From Chloroflexota bacterium (lineage in GTDB: Bacteria > Chloroflexota > Anaerolineae > Anaerolineales > Villigracilaceae): a stretch of 64,000 nt of DNA. The stretch's first letter is position 1, and the number at the start of each line of letters is the position of its first letter. Both the position numbers and the translations under genes were made by a program. The DNA lies in contig JACAEM010000008.1 of NCBI GenBank assembly GCA_013388855.1, forward strand, positions 62,001 through 126,000, written 5' to 3'. Positions 18,448-26,994 of this stretch are shown in pieces. The notes below the pieces were generated by a model, which ran no database searches, was not told where the DNA came from, and saw nothing but the letters and a program-made list of their open reading frames with translations.

Positions 18448-20343
18448 TTACGGCATCCATCTAAAACTGGACATCAAGGCATCGAATACGCTCGATTCCG
18501 CCGCTTTGTCGAATGGAGACGCGCCGTTATTTGCAGAATGCAGGACAAAGTTCATGCTGATGCAGGCGTTGTTGCGGGTGGTCGAATATGCCTTCCAGTC
18601 GAAGGTATTGCCCAACGCGGAGTCGGTCCCTGTTTCGACGAGGAAATCGATCCCATTGATGGCCACGTTCGATGAACTGGCAGCGGGATTCGTGAAACTG
18701 GTCGTACGGCACGGGCTCAGGACATCCACCACAACAACATCGAGGTATTTCTCGGTTAGGTTCGTCCCGGAAGTGAACGGAAGTGAAACCCGCGCCCTGT
18801 TGTCAGAAAATACAGTCGAGGATGAATTTTCCGGAAGCGTGAAGGTAAAACCATACTTCGAATTGGAATACACGTTCGACGGCGGGATGGGAGTCGAGGT
18901 TGGCGTCGGCACAACCAGCACCGACTGGGATGTCGCGGTAGCCACTGGCGTTCCAGCCACTTTGATGGCGGCGAAGATCGGCGTGTCATATTGGGAGCCG
19001 ACCCCGAAGGTCTTCCCCTTCGGGTTCTTCAGAATCCAGAAACTGAGATAGGAACCAGAGGTCGCTGGGGCGGTGAGATTCACCGAAAGATCGACTGTCT
19101 GCCCTGGGGCTACGCTGGCGGGAATCAGAACCGAGTCAGGGCCGTTCATCTTGTTGCCGTTATAGAAGATCAGGCTGTAGTCTGTCGTCCAGGTGCAGGT
19201 CCCGGCATTGGATAAGCGCCAGGTCTTTGTGAAGGCGGTTCCGGGAGCAAAGGTAGTCCAATCGGGAATGGTGACATCCGCCACGAACTTCGCCCGGTCG
19301 GTGCATTTATCGGGCGGTGTGGTGGGATAAGGGATGGGCGTCGGCGAGGGACCCGGCGTGGGCGTGATCGGAACCGTATCCACCTGCCGCACCAGCCGCG
19401 GCTGGACCCACAACGCCCTGTCACCCGTCGCTGAACCGTTGGCTGAAATCATCAATACCAGGCTGATCTTTTTCCTCCAGGCAATGGAGGAAAGATCGAC
19501 ATCGATGTTCACATAACGACCGTCGTATTTTTCGTTGAACTTCCAAATCGTGTACACCTGCCGGTTGGCGGTCATGTATTCGAGTCGGTAGGTGACATAA
19601 CAGCCCACTGCGCCGCCTTCACAGCCGATGGTCGCCTGAAAATGATCGCCGGGAAAAATATCCATGTCGGGATATACGCCGCGAATGACGCCGCCGTACT
19701 TATCCTGCGGTACGGTCAACAACCCGGGTCTCCCTGCCGAGGTGCCATCCTCCAGCGTTGGATTGTCGAATTTCAGCACATAACCGTATTGCTTTTTTGC
19801 CTCGTTGTACGGGCATGGGATGGGTCCGCCATCATAATGCCAGGTGGCTGAACAAATGTCGGCTGTGAAATCATACGCGGTGACGAACGGTCGCAGAACA
19901 TTAATCGAAACCCAGAATGGTTTGGCGGCTGTCGTGCCAATGCCAAACAACGCGCCTGCGGCATTCTTTAATTGCCAGAAACCGCGGTAGGAGCCGGGTG
20001 TTGAGGGAGCGGTCAGATTCACAGTGACATCCACTGTCTGCCCCGGGGCAACGCTGGAGGGCAAAGGCACGGAATCGGGTCCGCCCATTTTCTCTCCGCT
20101 GGAAAAGACCAGGCTGTATCCGGTCGTCCACGTGCAGGAACCGATATTCTTCAAACGCCAGGTTTTGGCAAACGTTGCGCCTGCCGAAAAATTCGTCCCA
20201 TCCGGCACCGTAACATCCGCCACAAATTGCGCCCAATCACAGGTGGACTGTGCCGCGACGCGCTGCGATGGCGCGCCGATGGATAAGATCAACAGGACAA
20301 GCACCAAGATGGGCGAGAGGGCTCTCAATGATCCATTCTTCAT
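18448..20343 (-). CDS. Secreted protein with NBR1-type Ig-like domains (paralogue)
   Basis: The start at 20343 has AAGGAG eight bases upstream and opens a signal peptide (residues 1-30, ending VAAQ). The 631-residue product has the order Ig domain (about 32-150), cysteine-rich beta domain (about 155-310), Ig domain (about 335-455), Ser/Thr/Pro linker, and C-terminal domain starting YSNSKYGFTFTLP (about 485-631). It lacks the second beta domain of its neighbour at 15744, so the two arose by duplication followed by loss or gain of one module. Probably surface-located. Confidence 0.82.
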   Translation of the reverse strand: MKNGSLRALSPILVLVLLILSIGAPSQRVAAQSTCDWAQFVADVTVPDGTNFSAGATFAKTWRLKNIGSCTWTTGYSLVFSSGEKMGGPDSVPLPSSVAPGQTVDVTVNLTAPSTPGSYRGFWQLKNAAGALFGIGTTAAKPFWVSINVLRPFVTAYDFTADICSATWHYDGGPIPCPYNEAKKQYGYVLKFDNPTLEDGTSAGRPGLLTVPQDKYGGVIRGVYPDMDIFPGDHFQATIGCEGGAVGCYVTYRLEYMTANRQVYTIWKFNEKYDGRYVNIDVDLSSIAWRKKISLVLMISANGSATGDRALWVQPRLVRQVDTVPITPTPGPSPTPIPYPTTPPDKCTDRAKFVADVTIPDWTTFAPGTAFTKTWRLSNAGTCTWTTDYSLIFYNGNKMNGPDSVLIPASVAPGQTVDLSVNLTAPATSGSYLSFWILKNPKGKTFGVGSQYDTPIFAAIKVAGTPVATATSQSVLVVPTPTSTPIPPSNVYSNSKYGFTFTLPENSSSTVFSDNRARVSLPFTSGTNLTEKYLDVVVVDVLSPCRTTSFTNPAASSSNVAINGIDFLVETGTDSALGNTFDWKAYSTTRNNACISMNFVLHSANNGASPFDKAAESSVFDALMSSFRWMP

Positions 20344-20422
20344 AATCATTCTCCTTCCTCCACCAGTATATACCCTCCGCCCATGCCTCTTCAATAGCAG
20401 GTTGCGGCTATTTGCATTACAC

Positions 20423-20428
20423 TATAAT
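20423..20428 (+). promoter_or_regulatory. -10 box of DNA polymerase IV, candidate leaderless start
   Basis: A perfect TATAAT ends seven bases before ATG 20436; there is no Shine-Dalgarno between them. No convincing -35 at normal spacing. Confidence 0.5.
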
Positions 20429-20435
20429 TGTAAAA

Positions 20436-21626
20436 ATGACACGGAAAATCCTTCATCTCGACCTTGATGCCTTCTTCTGCGCGGTGGAGGAAACCCGCAC
20501 TCCTTCACTGCGCGGCAAAGCCTTTGCGGTGGGCGGCAGACCGGAGGAACGCGGCGTGGTCGCTTCGTGCTCATACGCGGCTCGGCGGGATGGGGTCCGG
20601 AGCGCCATGCCAATGAGCCGGGCGCTCCGGCTCAGCCCGGGGTTGATCATCGTGTCCTCGCGTCACCGCCTGTATGGCGAGGTCTCGCGGCAGGTGATGG
20701 ACATTCTCTACTCTGTGACCGGTCTTGTGGAACAGATTTCCATCGACGAAGCGTTTCTCGATATTTCCGACATTCGCGATGATCCCGAACGCTTCGCCCG
20801 CGGACTCCAAGCCCGCATCCGTGACGAACTGCATCTCCCCTGCTCCATTGGGATCGCGTCGAACAAGCTTGTGGCAAAAATTGCCACCGAGGTCGGCAAG
20901 GCGTTGGCCTTGAAACGGATCAAAGCCCAGGGGTTGGCAGAGCCTCCGAACGCGGTGACAGTTGTCCCTGCCGGGAAAGAGGCGGAGTTCCTGCGTCCGC
21001 TGCCTGCCGATATGCTGTGGGGTGTCGGTCCAAAGACATCCAAACGGTTGGCAGAGTTGGGAATCCATACCATTGGCGACATCGCAACGTGGCCCGAGAG
21101 CGAGTTGATCCACCTGTTCGGCGAGAACGGGCGCGACCTTTCGCGTCATGCGAAGGGTATCGACGACCGGCCCGTCGTCATGGAACACGAGACGAAATCC
21201 ATCAGCCAGGAGGTCACGTTTTCTGTGGACATCCGGGATGACAAGGCGCTGGAAAAAACGATACGCGAGCAATCGGCGGAAGTGGCGCGGCAATTGCGAA
21301 AGAATAATCTGGCTGGTAAGACGATCAAATTGAAGATTCGTTGGCCCGATTTCACTACGTTGACGCGGCAAACCACTTTGAGCAACCCGACGGACATGGA
21401 GGATGAGATCGCAAAACGCGCAATTGATCTGATGCGTTCGGTGAGGAAATCGAGTCAGGCCGTGAGGCTGATTGGAGTGGGGGTCAGCGGGCTGGGTGAA
21501 CCGGTACGTCAATTGGGGCTTTGGGATTTTGACGCGGAGAAATCGCGCAAATTGCAGGATGTGCTGGATACTCTGCAGGAGAAGTACGGTAGAAAAGTGA
21601 TCCATCGGGGAGCTTCCCCCGAGTAA
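20436..21626 (+). CDS. dinB: DNA polymerase IV (Y-family, translesion)
   Basis: Error-prone lesion-bypass polymerase. Start at ATG 20436 gives MTRKILHLDLDAFFCAVEE, where the acidic residues D9 and D11 are the first catalytic motif. SIDEAFLDIS carries the second catalytic D/E pair (about residues 100-110). SIGIASNKLVAKIATEVGK and the HhH region LWGVGPKTSKRLAELGI follow, then the little-finger domain. Length (396) is usual. No beta-clamp motif was confidently placed at the C-terminus. No LexA box was recognised upstream. Confidence 0.95.
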   Translation: MTRKILHLDLDAFFCAVEETRTPSLRGKAFAVGGRPEERGVVASCSYAARRDGVRSAMPMSRALRLSPGLIIVSSRHRLYGEVSRQVMDILYSVTGLVEQISIDEAFLDISDIRDDPERFARGLQARIRDELHLPCSIGIASNKLVAKIATEVGKALALKRIKAQGLAEPPNAVTVVPAGKEAEFLRPLPADMLWGVGPKTSKRLAELGIHTIGDIATWPESELIHLFGENGRDLSRHAKGIDDRPVVMEHETKSISQEVTFSVDIRDDKALEKTIREQSAEVARQLRKNNLAGKTIKLKIRWPDFTTLTRQTTLSNPTDMEDEIAKRAIDLMRSVRKSSQAVRLIGVGVSGLGEPVRQLGLWDFDAEKSRKLQDVLDTLQEKYGRKVIHRGASPE

Positions 21627-21636
21627 GGAGACAAAA

Positions 21637-22281
21637 GTGAAAATTCTCGACCTCAAAAAGCAATACAAGCATCTGTATCAACCCTCCGCAAAGAAGATCG
21701 AGGCCGTGCAAGTGCCCAACCTGCAATTTGTCATGATCGATGGCGCCATCGAAAAGGGATCGGAACCGGGCAAATCACCCATGTTTGCAGAAGCGACGCA
21801 AGCCCTGTATGGTATCGCATACACGCTCAAGTTCATGCTCAAGAAGCGCAAAACGGACGCCATCGATTATCCCGTCATGGCGTTGGAGGGATTGTGGTGG
21901 GTGGAGGATGGTTTTTTCGACATCACTGTGAAGGATAACTGGTTCTATACTCTGATGATTCTGCAGCCGGAAGTCATCACACAAGATATTTTCGAGGAGG
22001 CGCGCGAACAGGTCCGAAAGAAGAAAGGCAATGACGAGATGCTCCCGAAGGCGCGGCTTGCCCATTTCGAGGAAGGTCTGTGCGTGCAGGTCATGCACAT
22101 CGGTCCGTACGCCACCGAACCCGTCACCATCGAGCGGATGCGTGAGTTCATGGCGGAAAACGGCTTGAAGGATAATGTCGGTCCGAATGGCAAGCATCAC
22201 GAGATCTACATGAGCGACCCGCGCCGGACCGCGCCGGAAAAAATGAAAACAGTCTTACGCCATCCAGTCGTAAAGATATAA
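21637..22281 (+). CDS. GyrI-like small-molecule-binding domain protein
   Basis: Starts at GTG 21637 with AAGGAGA upstream, 10 bases after dinB. The 214 residues match the stand-alone GyrI-like family: MKILDLKKQYKHLYQPSAK, VPNLQFVMIDGAIEKGSEPGKSPMFAEATQALYGIAYTLKF, then ALEGLWW and HEIYMSDPRRTAPEKMKTVLRHP near the end. Family members bind hydrophobic ligands, and some are hydrolases of cyclopropanated or toxic compounds; the ligand here is unknown. Likely co-transcribed with dinB. Confidence 0.85.
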   Translation: MKILDLKKQYKHLYQPSAKKIEAVQVPNLQFVMIDGAIEKGSEPGKSPMFAEATQALYGIAYTLKFMLKKRKTDAIDYPVMALEGLWWVEDGFFDITVKDNWFYTLMILQPEVITQDIFEEAREQVRKKKGNDEMLPKARLAHFEEGLCVQVMHIGPYATEPVTIERMREFMAENGLKDNVGPNGKHHEIYMSDPRRTAPEKMKTVLRHPVVKI

Positions 22282-22282
22282 T
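22277..22282 (+). promoter_or_regulatory. -10 box of yjbQ-like gene, candidate leaderless start
   Basis: A perfect TATAAT overlapping the last codons of the preceding gene ends six bases before ATG 22289, with no Shine-Dalgarno. The spacing fits a leaderless mRNA. Confidence 0.5.
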
Positions 22283-22288
22283 CACGGC

Positions 22289-22708
22289 ATGGCAGTAAAA
22301 ACTTTTTCCCTATCTCTTAATACTCGTGGGGATGCAGATATTCACGACATCACGGATGCAATTGCGCGCCAGGTTGCACAAAGCGGAATAAATGACGGAA
22401 CCGTGACCGTCTTCTGCCCATCCTCCACCAGCGCGCTGACGACTATTGAATACGAATCAGGCGCGGTGAACGATCTGAGGCGGCTCTTCGATGAAATCGT
22501 CCCGCCAAATCGGGAATATGCTCATAACGCCCGCTGGCACGACGGCAACGGGCACAGCCATATCCGCGCCTCCCTGCTGGGACCGTCGTTGACCATCCCC
22601 TTTGTGAACGGCGACCTGACCCTGGGCACATGGCAGCAAGTCATCTATGTTGATTTCGACAATAAGCCGCGCAGACGGGAATTGGTCATACAGGTGATTG
22701 GGGAATAA
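22289..22708 (+). CDS. YjbQ / UPF0047 family protein
   Basis: A 139-residue single-domain protein of the YjbQ family, sometimes annotated as secondary thiamine-phosphate synthase because some members complement thiE defects weakly. Conserved features are SALTTIEYESGAV, HNARWHDGNGHSHIRASLLGPS with the histidine cluster, and LGTWQQVIYVDFD. The physiological role is unsettled. It follows the GyrI-like gene by seven bases but seems to have its own promoter. Confidence 0.9.
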   Translation: MAVKTFSLSLNTRGDADIHDITDAIARQVAQSGINDGTVTVFCPSSTSALTTIEYESGAVNDLRRLFDEIVPPNREYAHNARWHDGNGHSHIRASLLGPSLTIPFVNGDLTLGTWQQVIYVDFDNKPRRRELVIQVIGE

Positions 22709-22840
22709 TTGGGTCTGTTCCTACCCACTCCGACGACAAACCGACTATTGGGTTATGCAAAGTCACAGACCGGTTTTCGCGCAACTTCTTTCAAATCCCT
22801 GCGTATGCTAGATGGAAATCATTGAAAGGAGTGCAACATC

Positions 22841-23050
22841 ATGAACACCAACTACAAGGCATTGACTCGCAGTACATCAAACCGCATGATCGCGGGCGTG
22901 TGTGCAGGCTTGGGTGAGTATCTCGGCATCGACCCGACCATCGTCCGCTTGTTGACCGTACTGGCTTTCTTCACCGGCTTCGGCGGGATCGCGCTGGTCT
23001 ACCTCATCATGGCAATCGTCGTCCCAGAGCAGACAACCGTACAACAGTAA
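22841..23050 (+). CDS. PspC-domain small membrane protein
   Basis: Sixty-nine residues with AAAGGAG upstream. The signature LTRSTSNRMIAGVCAGLGEYLGIDPTIVRLL is followed by one hydrophobic segment (about 43-62). PspC domains are found in phage-shock envelope-stress systems and in many stand-alone proteins. No pspA or other psp gene is nearby, so its partner is unknown. Confidence 0.9.
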   Translation: MNTNYKALTRSTSNRMIAGVCAGLGEYLGIDPTIVRLLTVLAFFTGFGGIALVYLIMAIVVPEQTTVQQ

Positions 23051-23074
23051 CACCAGTCAATGTGGAACACGAAA

Positions 23075-23108
23075 GGACTCTCAGGCTCGATACCTTGAGA
23101 GTCCTTTT
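23075..23108. terminator. Terminator between PspC and the molybdenum hydroxylase genes
   Basis: GGACTCTCA pairs with TGAGAGTCC around a 12-base loop, followed by TTTTCC on plus and TTTCG on minus. It lies between convergent genes. Confidence 0.78.
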
Positions 23109-23146
23109 CCACTTACTATACTTCGACTTCGCTCGGTGCAAGCTTT

Positions 23147-25972
23147 CTAGTTCTCTCCCCTTTCCCAAATCTCCCTTGCAATGACCTCCTGATCCACAGG
23201 TAATTTATCCACCCGCACGCCGACCGCGTTGTAAATCGCGTTCGTGATGGCGGGAGTGGTGGGGATGCTGCTGATCTCACCCACGCCCTTTGCGCCGTAG
23301 GGCCCGCTGGAGATGGGATGCTCGACGATGATGGAGGTGATCTCCGGCGTGAGCATGATGCCGGGAACGCGGTAGCGCGCCAAATGGTCGGTGACGACGT
23401 AGCCGTTCTCGACAATGAATTCCTCGGTGAGAGCGTTGCCGAGTCCCATCATCACGCCGCCCTCGACCTGTCCCTGCAAGCCAAGCGGGTTGACTGCCAT
23501 GCCCACGTCGTTGGCGGAGATGACCTTCAACACGCGCACCTCGCCCGTCAATTTGTTGACCTCCACTTCGGCGGCTTGGACTCCGAACGAGAAAGCAAAG
23601 TGCATGTCGCCGCCTGTGCCGAGCGGCTGGGTCTTCGGCGCCTCGTATTCATAGCGGACGAGCGGCTTTTGCCCAGAGGCTGTCATTTCCTGGTAGACGT
23701 CCGCGTAGGTCAGCAAATTTCCGTTGACGTGGACGATCCCATTCTCAAAGCGGATCTGCTCCGGGCGCACGTCGAATTTCTCAGCCATCGCAGCGGTGAT
23801 CTGGTCGCGCAAGGTCTTCGCGGCATAGCGGGAGGCATTGCCGGTGACAAAGGTCTGGCGGGAGGCTGTCGTCGGACCGCCATTGGGAGCCAGATCCGTG
23901 TCCATGACCAGGACGCTAACCTGCTCCGGCGGCACCGACATTTCCTCCGCCACGATCAGCCGCATCACTGTGACCAGTCCCTGCCCGAGTTCGGCGGCGG
24001 AACTGCGCACCTGGAACGTACCGTCCGCGTAGAGCTCCACATCCGCGCCGGATTTGTCGGGCGCGCCGCCGCCGAGTCCTGTGTTCTTGTACGCCGCGGC
24101 AAAGCCCCAGGCGCGGAGGAGGTTCGGGTTGGCGGGATCAACTGTCGGCTTGAAGGGAAGCGGATTGTGCTTCCGCATCTCCGCATCCACTTTGTCAATG
24201 CATTCTGTTAATCCGACCGATTCATTCAAGACTTGTCCCGTGTTCGTGACGCTTCCGACGTGCAAAGCATTCATGCGGCGCAGTTCAACGGGGTCAAGGT
24301 TCAGCGTCTCGGCGAGTTTGTCCATCATCGACTCGACCGCGAACGCCGATTGCGTGACGCCGAAACCGCGGAACGCGCCCGCGGGCGGATTGTTGGTGTA
24401 CATGGCGTAGCAGTCGGCGCGCACGTGCGGAATGTCGTACGGACCCGCCGAATGCGTGGTGGCGCGGGTCATGACCTTCTCGCCGAGCGAGGCATATGCG
24501 CCTGTGTCACCGTACAATTCGGTCTCGCACGCGGTGAGCCGCCCATCGCGTTTCGCACCAATCTTGACTCGAATCTGCGTGGCGTGGCGCTTCGGGTGCA
24601 CGAGCAGGCTTTCTTGACGGTCAAACAGCAGTTTCACCGGGCGCTGGGTGGCGTTCGCCAGCATCGCCACATGAATCTGCCCCATCACATCTTCCTTGCC
24701 GCCAAAGCCGCCGCCCATCAACTGCCCGACGACGCGCACGCGCTCCTGGGGCCAGCCCATTACGCGCGCTACCTGCTCGCGATCCTGATAGGGAATCTGC
24801 GAACCGACATAGATTTCCATGCGTCCATCAGGCAGCGGCACACCGATACTGCATTCAGGTTCGATAAAAGCATGGTCGGTGGCAGGCGTGTGGAAGGTGT
24901 GCTCCAGGATCACATCCGCTTCGGCAAAACCCTGCTCTATATCACCCTTTCGCACCTTGATATGCTTGAGGAGGTTCCCCTTCTCGTGGATCTGCGGAAC
25001 TCCCTCCTGACGCGCCTGCACGGAATTCGTGATGACCGGCTGTGGATCAAATTCCGCTTCGATCAAAGCCGACGCCTGCTCAGCGATCTCCTGGCTTTCT
25101 GCGGCAACGATGGCAATCGCGTCTCCCACGTATCGGACGCGTTCCCCAACACCGACCATCACGGGCCAATCGTAGATGACCAGACCGTGATTGCGTTCGG
25201 CGGGAATATCTTCGGCGGTTAATACTGCCACAACACCGGGCAACGCTTTCGCTTTGGAAATGTCAAGTCTGGTGAGAAATCCATGCGGGATCATCGCACG
25301 GCGCACTTTGGCGTACAACATGCCATCGAACACGAGGTCATCGGTGTAGATTGCCTTCCCTGTGACCTTTTCCACGGCTTCGGGGCGCAAGTGCGAGTGA
25401 CCGACGGTTTTGCGGCGGTGGATCGAATCGGGGATGTGCGTCGGCTTCTTGACCGGTTCACCCGTTCGCAAAGCTTCCGCCGCGGCAAGGACGGCGTTCT
25501 CGATGGTCGGGTAGCCCGCGCAGCGGCAGAGCGTATCCTTCAACGCAAAGCGGATCTCATCCTTCGTCGGGTTTGGATTCCGCCTGAGCAGGGCGTACGC
25601 CGTCATGATCTGCCCGGGAATACAGAATCCGCATTGAACAGCGCCATGTTCGACAAAGGCTTCCTGAAGAGGATGGAGTTTCTCCCTCACTCCTTGCCCC
25701 TCTCCCAGCGGGAGAGGGGTTGGGGTGAGGGTGGAAGCCAATCCTTCAATCGTCACCACTGTCTTCCCATCCGCCCGCTCGGCGGGATAGATGCACGAGA
25801 CCACAGGCTCACCGTCCACGAGGACGGTGCATGCCCCGCACTCGGCTTCTTCACAGCCGATTTTTGTCCCGGTGAGGCGGAGTCTCTCACGCAGGAGAGT
25901 GGAAAGGGGTTCATTTGGCTTGGCTTCCAACGTGTGCTGAACGCCATTGACGGTAAGATTTATGTTTGACAT
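23147..25972 (-). CDS. Fused [2Fe-2S] and molybdopterin subunit of a xanthine-dehydrogenase-type hydroxylase
   Basis: A 941-residue fusion of the small iron-sulfur and large Mo subunits. It begins at ATG 25972, five bases after the FAD-subunit stop. Iron-sulfur ligands are C40, C45, C48, C60 and C114, C117, C149, C151. The Mo domain has GGGFGGKE, AFRGFG, and the catalytic glutamate in GAKGVGE near the C-terminus. It should hydroxylate purines, but aldehyde or other substrates cannot be excluded. The insert at about 79-97, between the two cluster domains, is encoded by a palindromic repeat. It is the last gene of a run starting with ABC importers. Confidence 0.92.
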   Translation of the reverse strand: MSNINLTVNGVQHTLEAKPNEPLSTLLRERLRLTGTKIGCEEAECGACTVLVDGEPVVSCIYPAERADGKTVVTIEGLASTLTPTPLPLGEGQGVREKLHPLQEAFVEHGAVQCGFCIPGQIMTAYALLRRNPNPTKDEIRFALKDTLCRCAGYPTIENAVLAAAEALRTGEPVKKPTHIPDSIHRRKTVGHSHLRPEAVEKVTGKAIYTDDLVFDGMLYAKVRRAMIPHGFLTRLDISKAKALPGVVAVLTAEDIPAERNHGLVIYDWPVMVGVGERVRYVGDAIAIVAAESQEIAEQASALIEAEFDPQPVITNSVQARQEGVPQIHEKGNLLKHIKVRKGDIEQGFAEADVILEHTFHTPATDHAFIEPECSIGVPLPDGRMEIYVGSQIPYQDREQVARVMGWPQERVRVVGQLMGGGFGGKEDVMGQIHVAMLANATQRPVKLLFDRQESLLVHPKRHATQIRVKIGAKRDGRLTACETELYGDTGAYASLGEKVMTRATTHSAGPYDIPHVRADCYAMYTNNPPAGAFRGFGVTQSAFAVESMMDKLAETLNLDPVELRRMNALHVGSVTNTGQVLNESVGLTECIDKVDAEMRKHNPLPFKPTVDPANPNLLRAWGFAAAYKNTGLGGGAPDKSGADVELYADGTFQVRSSAAELGQGLVTVMRLIVAEEMSVPPEQVSVLVMDTDLAPNGGPTTASRQTFVTGNASRYAAKTLRDQITAAMAEKFDVRPEQIRFENGIVHVNGNLLTYADVYQEMTASGQKPLVRYEYEAPKTQPLGTGGDMHFAFSFGVQAAEVEVNKLTGEVRVLKVISANDVGMAVNPLGLQGQVEGGVMMGLGNALTEEFIVENGYVVTDHLARYRVPGIMLTPEITSIIVEHPISSGPYGAKGVGEISSIPTTPAITNAIYNAVGVRVDKLPVDQEVIAREIWERGEN
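25684..25731. repeat. REP-like palindrome inside the hydroxylase coding sequence
   Basis: The element reads CCTCAC, then CCCCTCTCCC AGC GGGAGAGGGG, then TTGGGGTGAGG, giving a near-perfect stem. It is related to the copies at 43785-43832 and 60239-60287, and encodes about 16 in-frame residues of low complexity between the two iron-sulfur domains. Confidence 0.85.
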
Positions 25973-25976
25973 ACCA

Positions 25977-26855
25977 TTAATCCCATTCTGCTCGTTTCCA
26001 AGCGATTTCGACCACATCCCTAAACAATCCGTTGACGATATGCCTGCGATAATCGGCGCTGGCGCGACGTGCGCTGGTACGGAATTGGGACTGGGCAAGC
26101 AAGGTTTCTAGCGCGGATTCGAACGTCTCTTCGGTGAGGGATTTGCCGCGTAAAACATCCTCGGCTTGCGTGGCACGGAAGGGAGTTCCGCCGCCGGGAC
26201 CGACGGCAATACGGACATCTTTGATCGTGTCGTTCTCGCGTTCGAGCCAGACGGCACAATTCAAAATGGGAAGCGCCACCCCTTGCGGACGCATGATCCG
26301 TTTGAAGCAGGAGGAGCGATGGGGAGCAGTAAGCGGTAGGTAGAAACCAACAATGAGTTCTTCGCCATGTTTGAGGGAGGATTTGCCGGGGCCAAGGAAT
26401 AGTTCTCTAAACGGAACGATACGCGTGCCCGTCGGGTCAGCAACTTCCGCTTTGGCGTCCAAAGCGAGCAGGGCAATCGTCCCGTCGGCGGCGGGAAGGG
26501 CGTGGGCGACATTGCCGCCGAGGGTCGCCACATTGCGGACCTGCGGCCCGGCGATCAGGTTGCAGGCCTCGGCGAGGGCTTGGGCGTGATGGGCAACTTC
26601 GGGCGTTGTCGTGACGCGGTTGACCGGGACGGCGGCGCCGATGAAGAGTTCATCCCCTCTTTTTTCGAGCGCGGTCATTTCTGTAACTGAAGTCACATCC
26701 ACAAGCGTTTGGACGGGGGAATGACGCCCCTGTTCAAGGTCGAGCAACAGATCGGTTCCCCCTGCAATGGGCAAAAGCGGACGCGGTGCATGCGCAAACG
26801 CGTCCATTGCCTCGGACAGGTTTTTGGGTCGAATGTAATTCTGCCAAAGGTTCAT
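25977..26855 (-). CDS. FAD-binding subunit of the molybdenum hydroxylase
   Basis: CoxM/XdhB-type FAD subunit, which takes electrons from the iron-sulfur subunit to an external acceptor. The start at 26855 (MNLWQNYIRPKNL) fits family N-termini better than the longer reading. FAD-binding motifs are LPIAGGTDLL at about 27-36 and TLGGNVAHALPAADGTIALL at about 111-130. The C-terminal domain contains the GPGGGTPFRATQAEDVL segment. At 292 residues it has normal size. It is immediately upstream of the fused Fe-S/Mo gene, so the two form one enzyme. Confidence 0.92.
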   Translation of the reverse strand: MNLWQNYIRPKNLSEAMDAFAHAPRPLLPIAGGTDLLLDLEQGRHSPVQTLVDVTSVTEMTALEKRGDELFIGAAVPVNRVTTTPEVAHHAQALAEACNLIAGPQVRNVATLGGNVAHALPAADGTIALLALDAKAEVADPTGTRIVPFRELFLGPGKSSLKHGEELIVGFYLPLTAPHRSSCFKRIMRPQGVALPILNCAVWLERENDTIKDVRIAVGPGGGTPFRATQAEDVLRGKSLTEETFESALETLLAQSQFRTSARRASADYRRHIVNGLFRDVVEIAWKRAEWD

Positions 26856-26994
26856 TGGTGGTGCCTTCTTTCTGGACGGCGGCACTTTTCGATGGGATGC
26901 CCACCTTGCGGGATGATGTTGCAGCCCAACGCCGTGGCAATTGCCACGACCACCGAACCGATGGATATGTCTATTTTACAACAGGCGCGCCCTC

